Below, one piece after another: positions 7,340 through 13,921 of a stretch of 13,921 bases of DNA (its first letter is position 1; each line of letters begins with the position of its first letter). Origin of the DNA: JBGTKH01 sp041744735 (lineage in GTDB: Bacteria; Planctomycetota; Planctomycetia; Pirellulales; Pirellulaceae); NCBI GenBank assembly GCA_041744735.1, contig JBGTKH010000462.1, positions 1-13,921 of the forward strand, written 5' to 3'. The position numbers and the translations under genes are program-made. The notes below the pieces were generated by a model. The model did not search any database, was not told where the DNA came from, and saw only the letters and a program-made list of their open reading frames with translations.

Positions 7340-7966
7340 TCAATTCTTCGCAAGTAACGCGATAGCGGCAAGAATTAGCCACGCAAGGTCGGCGGCGACA
7401 AAGCTCCTCTGGGCGATACCGAAGTAGTGGTAGCTGGCTTTGAAGACGACGAACGATACTATGGTCGCAATCAAGCAGACTGCCGCGATCTCTAATGCAA
7501 ACACTTGCACCTGCTGCGAAAGCCCACCTTCTCGAAAACACACCGACAACAGCACTGCCGCAATGGGGAAACAAATTGCCGACAGCGAGGCGCCGCTGAT
7601 GTGCATTTTTCCCGTCATTGACAACTTGTTAAACTCCAAGTGACCCTCCTGTTGAAATGATTCGTCCATCGGAAACACCGCCGCGATTGCCAGGCCAACA
7701 CCAAAGACAAGAAGCAAGGCCGTGCAAAGAAGAACGAGCGTCGAGTGTTTCAGCGAGAATTGAACCCCAATGGCCAATGCGATGCCGGCAATACACCACA
7801 TCCAGAGGGCCGAGGTCATCCACCGACCGTACGGACCGATCGCATATTCACTGATCGGGCTCGACAGCACGCTGAGGTCCTTACGGACGAAGTGCAGAAA
7901 CACGAGCACCAAAAGGACATATCCGGTTGCAGCGCATGCCAAGAAAAGGGTGGGGTACTTGATCAT
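7340..7966 (-). CDS. DUF998-family integral membrane protein
   Basis: A 208-residue protein with about six hydrophobic helices (roughly 7-26, 51-69, 77-97, 122-143, 154-174 and 188-206). Between helices 1 and 2 it has SPISEYAIGPYGRWM (36-50), and further on VFPMDES (97-103) and KMHISGASLS (120-129). The SEYAxGPYG, FPxD and HxxG pattern is characteristic of the DUF998 family, whose function is unknown. The ATG at 7966 is preceded by GGGAAAA at a longer-than-ideal distance. The neighbours are unrelated and it appears monocistronic. Confidence 0.86.
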   Translation of the reverse strand: MIKYPTLFLACAATGYVLLVLVFLHFVRKDLSVLSSPISEYAIGPYGRWMTSALWMWCIAGIALAIGVQFSLKHSTLVLLCTALLLVFGVGLAIAAVFPMDESFQQEGHLEFNKLSMTGKMHISGASLSAICFPIAAVLLSVCFREGGLSQQVQVFALEIAAVCLIATIVSFVVFKASYHYFGIAQRSFVAADLAWLILAAIALLAKN

Positions 7967-8158
7967 CTAGAGTTTTCCCGACCGAAGGTCCCCAAGACGT
8001 TAAGCGGCGTGAATTTAACAGTGGCGCCTGTAATGAGCAATTCAATCTCTGTGGAAAGCGGAAGTTGGAAAGGACCGACTCCGCCGACTCACCAGTATAA
8101 ACCAGTGCAGCGGCTGCCAGTACGCTGCCGGAGTTTAAAATGGCCTGGCGCTCGCAAT

Positions 8159-8186
8159 TTGACGCACAGAATTCGCCTGATAAACT
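8159..8186 (+). promoter_or_regulatory. Weak candidate promoter for the cupin gene
   Basis: TTGACG (8159-8164) and TAAACT (8181-8186) are 16 bases apart on the plus strand, about 70 bases upstream of the cupin ATG. The -35 matches five of six consensus bases and the -10 only four. The rest of the 7967-8254 gap shows nothing recognisable. Confidence 0.25.
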
Positions 8187-8254
8187 GCGCCGCATGGTCG
8201 CGATATTGCTTCTTAGCCAGTTCATCCCTTCGACGCCAGAATTTAAGACAAGCC

Positions 8255-8650
8255 ATGACTGACTTTACCACGAAACGCCTGCCTGTAGATCGCGATGCTG
8301 TCGCTCCCGACAACTCCGATGTACGGATATTGCTCGGCTTAGAAGGAGCAGGGATGGCCCACTTTGAACTCGGGCCAGGCAAAACGTCGAAAGCTGTCGG
8401 GCATCGAACGGTGGAGGAGATCTGGATTTTCATTTCAGGTCGAGGCGAGATGTGGCGCAAACAAGGTAGTCGTGAAGAAGTGGTGCCGGTCGACGCTGGA
8501 GTTTGCTTAACGATCCCACTCGGCACGCTTTTCCAGTTTCGCTCATTCGGCTACGAGCCGCTCTCCGCAATCGGCGTCACCATGCCGCCGTGGCCTGGAG
8601 ACGGTGAAATGTACGAGGTTTCGGGAAAGTGGGAGTCCACATCATCTTGA
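8255..8650 (+). CDS. Small cupin-domain protein
   Basis: A 131-residue single-domain cupin. Motif 1 is AVGHRTVEEIWIFISGRGEMW (split here as AVGHRTVEEIW at 47-57 and IFISGRGEMW at 58-67), providing His50, Glu54/Glu55 and the glycine turn. Motif 2 is DAGVCLTIPLGTLFQFRS (80-97). In this subfamily the segment usually reads PxGTxFQFR or PxGTxHQFR, so a motif-2 His ligand appears to be missing, and metal binding, if any, would use fewer ligands. The function is unknown; sugar-binding or sensing roles are common among such cupins. The ATG at 8255 was chosen because earlier in-frame codons run antisense through the DUF998 gene and do not look like protein. The upstream purine stretch AAGACAAG is a weak ribosome-binding site. 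Confidence 0.83.
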   Translation: MTDFTTKRLPVDRDAVAPDNSDVRILLGLEGAGMAHFELGPGKTSKAVGHRTVEEIWIFISGRGEMWRKQGSREEVVPVDAGVCLTIPLGTLFQFRSFGYEPLSAIGVTMPPWPGDGEMYEVSGKWESTSS

Positions 8651-8731
8651 CGACGGCATGGGCCGACAGAAGGGGCATTGAGTGGCCGATGGACTGCGGA
8701 AGGCGCGAGGCCGTTTTCAGCTTTCGGTGAA

Positions 8732-9409
8732 TCAAGATTCGTCAACGGCCCGTTCGCGCGTCGGCTGGTCAATGTGCAGCCGATGCTTCAAATCCGCAAT
8801 TTGGCCTTGATGGCGTTGTTCGTGCGAGGCCATGAAGCTCAGAAGCTGCATCACGTTGTTGTCGCCGAGCAGTGGATGCTGCACGTGCAGTTTGCGGAAA
8901 TCGATGTCCGAATTGTCGAGTAGCAACTGTTCGATCGTTTCCAAGGACGATCGCAGTTCCTGTCGCAACTCGTCGGCGGGCCTGCCGCGGCGCGGGTCCG
9001 CAATGTCGGGATGCTGAATGCGAATCAACCGGCTGCGGGCCAAAGTGTCCCGAAGACATATTGGCACAAACAACGACGACAATGTAAAGGGAATCTCGAC
9101 CATCGGCAGGAGCGCCTTTGGAAAAAACCCCGGCGCGACATTGACTTCGGAAAATGAATGCCGAATCACAGTTGGCTGGCCCGACCTGGTGGCGTTGATG
9201 AGCCGCGCGATGTCCTGCATCAGGAAGCGGTCAAATAGCAACAAATGATCCAGCACTTCGCCGATCGACCACTTGCGCGGGTAAGGACGCTCGTCGAATT
9301 CGTGCTGCGAAAGGTCCGCAACCATCGCCAATGATTGCTTGCGCGCTGATCGGAGCGCATCCAAGTTCCGCTGGAACATCGCAGTGTCATCGCGTGCTTG
9401 AACGCTCAT
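8732..9409 (-). CDS. DinB-like (DinB_2-type) metal-binding four-helix protein
   Basis: A 225-residue protein with the DinB-superfamily histidine pattern: KWSIGEVLDHLL with His55 and SHEQRHQGQI with His196 and His200, the usual divalent-metal triad of the four-helix bundle. Members include thiol-dependent transferases (bacillithiol or mycothiol type) and many uncharacterised proteins, so no substrate can be given. The protein is longer than a minimal DinB fold because of an insert at about 75-145. The ATG at 9409 has GGGGAAA about 4 bases upstream, inside the end of the preceding gene. The two genes overlap by 23 bases in different frames, which suggests translational coupling in one operon. 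An internal ATG at 9379 is less likely. Confidence 0.87.
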   Translation of the reverse strand: MSVQARDDTAMFQRNLDALRSARKQSLAMVADLSQHEFDERPYPRKWSIGEVLDHLLLFDRFLMQDIARLINATRSGQPTVIRHSFSEVNVAPGFFPKALLPMVEIPFTLSSLFVPICLRDTLARSRLIRIQHPDIADPRRGRPADELRQELRSSLETIEQLLLDNSDIDFRKLHVQHPLLGDNNVMQLLSFMASHEQRHQGQIADLKHRLHIDQPTRERAVDES

Positions 9410-12400
9410 CAGCTTTCCCCAACACGCTCAACGGTGGCATTTCCGATGCGGGCTTTGTGTTCACGTTTGAAACCCGCCCGCCGTCGATCAAGATGCTAAC
9501 GTAGGGGCGGCTCGGATTAGTCGAAAATTGAACAGTCACCAGGCGCGACATTCTTTCCTTATCTCTCGACCATTGGCCGAATCCGGCAAACGTCACGATG
9601 TCGCAATCGCCTCGCTTCGATCCAGCGAAGTCAACGGAAACCAAGCTGTGCATCACGAACGTTGCTTCCTGCGAATGATTCGTATATTCGAAAGTGGACT
9701 TGTCACGGGGATCGTTGGAAACGCAGTAGTGGTACGAAAATCGATCGCCGGTAGGCGCAAGTTGCATTCGAGCGCTACCGCTCTTTTTTGCCAAGCGAGG
9801 TTTCGATTCGTAGACGGCCTCGACTTGGAAGAACGGGTCCAGCCGCGAATGGGGACCTATGGGAATGCCATTGGCCAAGTCTGGCAGGGGCCACAAGATG
9901 CCTTCCTGGTATGGCAGGAAGACCGTGCCGTTAAAGCGGAAGCGGATCTGGCCATTTGGCCTGCGCTCGAACCGAGCTGGGCCGCGGTACTCGAACGAAC
10001 CTTGGGGTGTCCGCGGTTCAACTCGCACGAGCGCAAAGAACAACGCCTGACCAAGAAAACCGCGATGCAGAAAGTCGCCGATCACTTCGCCGGTATGGAC
10101 ATTGACGGCACCCACCGGAATGTCGAACGGGTCGTCAAGCAAATACAGATCGGTTTGCCGGTATTGGCGGGCGGTGAATCGCAGCACGGCATCGTGGCCG
10201 ACCATCCCTGGCGCCAGCCGGCCTGGAAACACGTCTTGCAGCGGAGATAGGTTGACAGCATCGAGCGCACCGGCTGGCGGCAACATCCGTACGCTGAACG
10301 GCACCAGGTCGCCGAATCGCGTTCCGAACTGGATTCTCATCCGCCCCGCGAGGTGCGAACGGCCTTGGGCAAACCCCAGGTCGGGATGGTTCAGCGTAAA
10401 ATCGTCGCCAAAACTCGTGCGACTCGCATCGGCGGTGAACTCACAAACCGTGTTCGTCGGAATCCACGGTTCGCCTGCAGACGATCGCTCCGCATGGAAG
10501 TCTGCGGTGCTCAAATGCAAGTGTGGGTGAAGCTGCGTCCCGTTCGCAGGCACCGTGGCAAAGTCACCTGCGGGACTGCCCAACGGCAGCGCGAACCGGA
10601 ATCCTGGCCCCATCGGAACAAACGCCGTTCCGTGAAACAGAAAGTCGAGTTTGCCGTCGTCACGTTGCTGGAAACGCGCCCACGCGGTTCCGTATCCTTC
10701 ATGCGGTTTGAAGCCGTGCTTGTAGCGGATAATTGGTGGACTGGGAAAGCTCCGCGGATTCAGCCGTTGAAGCACCGACAAGCCTGAGTTCTCGAAAAAG
10801 TACATGAAGTCCAGGTTCGACACCTCGCCGCTGACCAGGTTTAAGTCGCCGGAGCAAACGGTCCGCGGCGGTTGGACGACACGCGGATTCATCAAGGGAA
10901 AGCGAAGAAAATCTGGAGTCGCCAAGACGCCTTCATCACCGATCAGTTCGCCTTCAAGGCGGACTTCGAAGTGAGAGACATCATCAACGGGGGGACTGAA
11001 CTTGAATCGAAGTGCGCCCTCCAAGCGGCTGCCGAATATGGCGAGACCATCGAAAACGTCATCACTGCAGACGCCCCATTGAACGTCCTCTCGGCGCAAA
11101 CAGTTGATGACGCGCATGGCATCGCTGTGATAACTGGCGTACTTGTTCAGCGGCAGCACCTGCTCGAGACCGGGCGGCAACTCAAGCGGTTTCTGCGGAG
11201 GAGTGCGGTAAACAGCGTTGTACTTTGCGTCCAATTCCTTCTCAGTAAGAATGCGCTCTGTCTTAGTGGCGTGCTGCGGCGCTTTCGCCGGATGAGCCGA
11301 CACGTGAGGAATCGAATCCAATTCAGCGTCCATCCAATTGCGGCCGGCGGCAGCACGGTACGAGGCAATAGGGTCGTTAGCTCCGATCGCGTCTAACGGT
11401 AACGGCGGTAGGGATGCTCGGAAAGTCTCGTTGATCGAACCAATGACACAATTGGCGACTAGTGCCTGCGCTGTGTGGCCGAGGGTATAGCCGTTCAGCC
11501 CGTACAGTCCGCCCAAGTAGTCCGTCGAAAGATGTTTGTCCGCGACATGCACGCCCTGTTGGGCTAGATCTCGAACAAGCGCCGCAACGTCACAATGAGA
11601 TGCACGGTCCGACTTTTCGGTCACCTTCAAGATCAGGTCGTTTAGATTACCGGTGTACGAAGTGATCCGCTGAGCAGCTTCCGCCGGAAGAATATGCTTG
11701 CGATCAAGCGGCTGGAGCTGTCGGCGGTTGATCTGAAAGCCGATCTCCATCAGGCCAGACACCGTGATGCAGTCAGCGGCGTTGAGTTGATACAGCCTTG
11801 CCAACGCGTTCGGCGACACTTTAAGAACTCGGCCGGCTGATTCCAAGGACGAGAAAACCGCGGTGTCCAATGGGTTCGGCACATTGAGAACGAGAACGCC
11901 GAAGGCAGCGTGACAAAGTGCGTTCAAGATCGTTTCAAAGTCGCGGCGCATTTCGTCGAGACTGGGCAACCGCTCCGCTTGCCCGCTTAGCGCGGCTTCC
12001 AAAACTTCGGCAAAGCCGAGTGCCACGACGACAAACGTGGGATGACGGCTAATCGCACATTCGAGTTGCGTGGGGGGGCGTTCCTTGCTGTCGGTGATTG
12101 AACGGTGCGGGTCAAGGATAAAGTTGGCTAGCGTTTGCTTTGGATTTCGCGGATGAACCAACGGAGCCATCGGATGCAAGCGCAAGCAATCTCGCACGCG
12201 AAATCCGGGGACCGACAAATTGCCGAACTCCGCCGGTGGGAAATTCTCGAACACCGTGGTCTGCGCCAGGTAGGGCAGCCGCACGGAGCCGTTCTGTGGA
12301 ACGACACTAAGAATAACACCTGGCGCTTCGAACAGCGGTTGCCGGAACTCAGTGCCAAAGTGACGGGCTAGTTGCGCGGGAAAACTCATCCGCTGCGATT

Positions 12401-12884
12401 CGGACGACAGTGCGAATTCGCCCATTCCGGCCGACATCCCTTCACCGATCGCAACCATTGTGCTCACGTCCAGGCTGCCAAAGTCCGCGGGGTGTACCTG
12501 GTACTGCGGACGCGGCACGTCCGAGCTTTGCGGCGCGGTAGCAAACGGCGCATCTGCGCGGCGTTGTTGATGGGTAGTTGTTGCGCCGGATCTCCAGACC
12601 AAAGACCGGTCATCGTCTGCGTTCCCGTTCCCGTCACGATAGAGGTCGGCATCTGCCGGGCTGTCCCAGACGCCGTCAGCCATGCCGCGCATCATGCGTT
12701 GGCCGGCGTCGATCATTGTCGCAAACAAGTCGCCTGCCGGATTATCATCGCCGTGCGGGTGTGATTCCGGATCGCGCGGAAGTCGACCATCGCCGTCCCG
12801 CTCCAACACTTGCTGAAGCTGATCAGCGCCCAATTGGGCCATCGCCATCGGCAGGCGAAGCATGGTCGACATCAAATCTTTCAT
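9387..12884 (-). CDS. Large protein: degenerate SGNH/GDSL-like domain plus duplicated C-terminal region of unknown function
   Basis: A 1165-residue protein without signal peptide or membrane helices. The N-terminus has Asp/Gly-rich segments (RDGDGRLPRD near 30-39 and RDGNGNADDD near 83-92) that resemble EF-hand or dockerin calcium loops. Residues about 136-490 align by eye with SGNH/GDSL hydrolases, but the catalytic blocks are altered. Block I reads GEGMSAG (147-153) instead of GDSxxAG, block III reads GFAEVL (290-295) instead of GxND, and block V reads LNGYTLGH (463-470) instead of DGxHPxxxG. Nucleophile Ser, oxyanion Asn and the Asp/His pair are thus all absent. The C-terminal half (about 570-1140) is beta-rich, and two segments, about 730-792 and 965-1023, are recognisably duplicated. 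GTG 12887 and ATG 12884 both follow GAGGA; the ATG has the better spacing. The downstream DinB-type gene overlaps its 3' end. The function is unknown; a catalytically inactive binding or structural role is inferred. Confidence 0.85.
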   Translation of the reverse strand: MKDLMSTMLRLPMAMAQLGADQLQQVLERDGDGRLPRDPESHPHGDDNPAGDLFATMIDAGQRMMRGMADGVWDSPADADLYRDGNGNADDDRSLVWRSGATTTHQQRRADAPFATAPQSSDVPRPQYQVHPADFGSLDVSTMVAIGEGMSAGMGEFALSSESQRMSFPAQLARHFGTEFRQPLFEAPGVILSVVPQNGSVRLPYLAQTTVFENFPPAEFGNLSVPGFRVRDCLRLHPMAPLVHPRNPKQTLANFILDPHRSITDSKERPPTQLECAISRHPTFVVVALGFAEVLEAALSGQAERLPSLDEMRRDFETILNALCHAAFGVLVLNVPNPLDTAVFSSLESAGRVLKVSPNALARLYQLNAADCITVSGLMEIGFQINRRQLQPLDRKHILPAEAAQRITSYTGNLNDLILKVTEKSDRASHCDVAALVRDLAQQGVHVADKHLSTDYLGGLYGLNGYTLGHTAQALVANCVIGSINETFRASLPPLPLDAIGANDPIASYRAAAGRNWMDAELDSIPHVSAHPAKAPQHATKTERILTEKELDAKYNAVYRTPPQKPLELPPGLEQVLPLNKYASYHSDAMRVINCLRREDVQWGVCSDDVFDGLAIFGSRLEGALRFKFSPPVDDVSHFEVRLEGELIGDEGVLATPDFLRFPLMNPRVVQPPRTVCSGDLNLVSGEVSNLDFMYFFENSGLSVLQRLNPRSFPSPPIIRYKHGFKPHEGYGTAWARFQQRDDGKLDFLFHGTAFVPMGPGFRFALPLGSPAGDFATVPANGTQLHPHLHLSTADFHAERSSAGEPWIPTNTVCEFTADASRTSFGDDFTLNHPDLGFAQGRSHLAGRMRIQFGTRFGDLVPFSVRMLPPAGALDAVNLSPLQDVFPGRLAPGMVGHDAVLRFTARQYRQTDLYLLDDPFDIPVGAVNVHTGEVIGDFLHRGFLGQALFFALVRVEPRTPQGSFEYRGPARFERRPNGQIRFRFNGTVFLPYQEGILWPLPDLANGIPIGPHSRLDPFFQVEAVYESKPRLAKKSGSARMQLAPTGDRFSYHYCVSNDPRDKSTFEYTNHSQEATFVMHSLVSVDFAGSKRGDCDIVTFAGFGQWSRDKERMSRLVTVQFSTNPSRPYVSILIDGGRVSNVNTKPASEMPPLSVLGKADERSSTR

Positions 12885-12905
12885 CACGTCTTCCTCAGCC
12901 GCACC

Positions 12906-12942
12906 GCGCTAGCGGCCGGTTCCGGAAACCGTGGGCTAGCGC
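12906..12942. repeat. Intergenic hairpin with GCGCTAGC/GCTAGCGC arms
   Basis: Outer arms 12906-12913 and 12935-12942 are perfectly complementary. An inner stem CGGTT/AACCG (12917-12921 with 12927-12931) surrounds the loop CCGGA. Together they form a long two-part hairpin in the 74-base gap between two minus-strand genes. The text CGCTAGC...GGCTAGCGCCCTTCGGCTGA is of a type I associate with dispersed intergenic repeats in planctomycete genomes. No T-tract follows directly, so it may be a repeat or mRNA-processing structure rather than a classical terminator. A further copy of one arm (GGCTAGCGC) lies at 13811-13819. Confidence 0.6.
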
Positions 12943-12958
12943 CCTTCGGCTGAATCTT

Positions 12959-13780
12959 TTACACGGCCGGATGCGACGAACACACTCGGGCCATTCGCCC
13001 AGCAGTTAAACGAACGTTTTCACCACCAGTCGCGGTTTCCGCAGCCCCGCTTTCACGCACACGAAACGCTCGCAGCGCAAACGGATTCAGATTCCACGCG
13101 AACTTCTGAACCGAATCGCGATGCATGGCGTAGTCGGCCTGCATGCGGGCGGGATCGAACGTCAAGTGTTTCAGATCGATGCTTTCAACGAACGAGCCGT
13201 TCGTCAGCACGCGCTCATCGCCCAGGACCACCGAATAGACGTGAGCCACGATGAACTTCGCCATCTCTTTCAGGTTGACAAGCTGATCGTCGAGCACTTC
13301 TTTCGCTTCGTCACCCGTGACACCCACCTGATAAAACGTCTGCTCGGCCCGCTTCAGAGGTTCAAGCTGCATAAAATCGTGAAACACCGGCCCGACCACG
13401 CGGCGGCCGTGCGTCTTCTTCCACTGGTAAAAGTCGCTAAGGAAACTCTGCACCTTTGCATTCAAGTCGCCCAAACGGGAAAAACGGCTGAGGAATGCAG
13501 GCACAAATTCCGGGTCCGTCGCCAAGTCGTTGATGAACGGAAACACGAAGAAGGCAAAATACACGGAAAGTTCCCAGGTGTATTTAAGGACAAACGCTTC
13601 TTGATCGCCCAACACGTCGTAGCTGGAAGCGTAGGTGGGCAGCAGCGAGTTGTACATCGACTCCATCAGCATCTCGTACAACCAGCACTTGCGTTTCAGT
13701 TCCCGTGGATCGTCCGTGAGAATGGCGTCAACAATCAGTGTGTTGTGCAGCGCGATGAAATCGCTGCCGGGGCTGTACAG
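12959..13780 (-). pseudogene. C-terminal remnant of a flavin-dependent halogenase-like oxidoreductase
   Basis: The minus-strand frame from 13780 down begins LYSPGSDFIALHNT and continues for 273 residues. The segment (P)LYSPGSDFIA is the characteristic motif that follows the substrate/FAD region in flavin-dependent halogenase-like proteins (tryptophan-halogenase superfamily). The following helical stretch with WELSVYFAFFVFPF also fits that C-terminal half. The FAD-binding GxGxxG and WxWxIP segments that should precede it are absent. Immediately upstream are TGA (13781-13783) and TAG (13808-13810), and no other frame supplies the expected DP before LYSPG. The gene is therefore truncated or rearranged at about 13780. 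An annotation pipeline would probably begin the remaining frame at ATG 13672 or TTG 13681. Without the FAD domain it should not be a working halogenase. A lesser alternative is that the 5' part lies beyond the window and an insertion separates the two. Confidence 0.65.
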
Positions 13781-13783
13781 TCA

Positions 13784-13921
13784 CGGCCAACGCGCACTTT
13801 GGGCAATCTAGGCTAGCGCGGCAACGCGAACTTTGGTAGAGGTAGTGCTTTCCGTTTTCGTGTCGGGAGGGACCTTTATTGGAGAGCGCGTGATGCATCA
13901 AGTCAACTCGGATGACGTGGT
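13784..13921. other. Unassigned right-hand edge
   Basis: None of the three minus-strand frames continues the halogenase. One minus-strand frame is open across the region and includes HENGKHYLYQSSRCRASLDC followed by a CPKC-type pair. Its start would be ATG or TTG near 13892, giving a peptide of under 60 residues that runs out of frame into the halogenase remnant. I cannot decide whether this is coding, part of an inserted repeat, or chance. Confidence 0.3.
13789..13836. repeat. Short direct repeat beside the halogenase breakpoint
   Basis: AACGCGCACTTTGG (13789-13802) and AACGCGAACTTTGG (13823-13836) match at 13 of 14 bases with a 34-base period. They enclose a copy of the GGCTAGCGC arm also found at 12934-12942. 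The block adjoins the point where the halogenase-like frame stops. Confidence 0.5.

Noticed and set aside
7745..8254. Long N-terminal extension of the cupin frame
   Set aside because: It runs antisense to the convincing DUF998 gene, and its residues do not look like a folded domain; the cupin begins naturally at ATG 8255.
9528..10250. 240-codon plus-strand open frame
   Set aside because: It is antisense to the duplicated region of the large minus-strand protein, with no recognisable motif or ribosome-binding site; a shadow frame of GC-rich coding DNA.
13781..13783. In-frame TGA before LYSPG as a second selenocysteine codon
   Set aside because: Upstream sequence does not continue the halogenase (a TAG follows within 27 bases), this position is not a redox Cys in the family, and nothing argues for recoding.
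13121..13816. 231-codon plus-strand open frame
   Set aside because: It mirrors the halogenase-like minus-strand frame, whose sequence carries family motifs; the plus frame is His/Arg/Val-rich shadow sequence.
1..13921. CRISPR array, transposase or prophage genes
   Set aside because: No regularly spaced repeats, transposase motifs or phage structural genes were found; only the short repeats listed.

Overview
The window looks like a chromosomal piece of a planctomycete, probably Pirellulales-like. Three things point that way: a 255-residue hypothetical protein (485-1252) of a type I recognise as abundant in planctomycetes, moderate-to-high GC with single genes scattered on both strands, and a GCGCTAGC...GCTAGCGC intergenic hairpin of a style common in these genomes. 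The taxonomic call comes from memory of these families, not from a search.

Layout. 45-127 is a complete tRNA-Leu(CAA) with a strong intrinsic terminator (139-174). After about 310 bases with no convincing gene comes the hypothetical protein. An aldehyde dehydrogenase (minus, 1355-2773) is transcribed divergently from an AhpD/carboxymuconolactone-decarboxylase-type protein (plus, 2908-4083). That gene is interrupted by a single in-frame TGA. It converges, with 10 bases between stops, on a carotenoid-cleavage oxygenase (minus, 4094-5572), which is divergent from a phosphate-selective-porin-type outer membrane protein (plus, 5829-7301). Next are a DUF998-type membrane protein (minus), a small cupin (plus) and a DinB-type protein (minus). 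The DinB gene overlaps the end of a 1165-residue protein (minus, 9387-12884) that joins a degenerate SGNH/GDSL-like domain to a duplicated C-terminal region. At the right edge lies the C-terminal part of a flavin-dependent halogenase-like gene whose 5' half is missing.

Main discovery candidate: the AhpD-like gene at 2908-4083 appears to be a selenoprotein gene. The in-frame TGA (3229-3231) falls exactly where AhpD proteins have the second Cys of their CxxC redox centre, giving E-x11-C-x2-U-x3-H. The frame stays open for 284 codons afterwards. A stem-loop with a GGTCG apical loop sits 25 bases beyond the TGA, matching the expected place and loop type of a bacterial SECIS. Standard gene callers would report two unrelated fragments or a pseudogene.

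The genes may cooperate as follows (inference only). The carotenoid oxygenase would produce apocarotenoid aldehydes, the NAD(P)-dependent aldehyde dehydrogenase could oxidise such aldehydes, and the selenoprotein peroxidase-like enzyme could handle the associated peroxides. The rest of the window shows no clear shared pathway.
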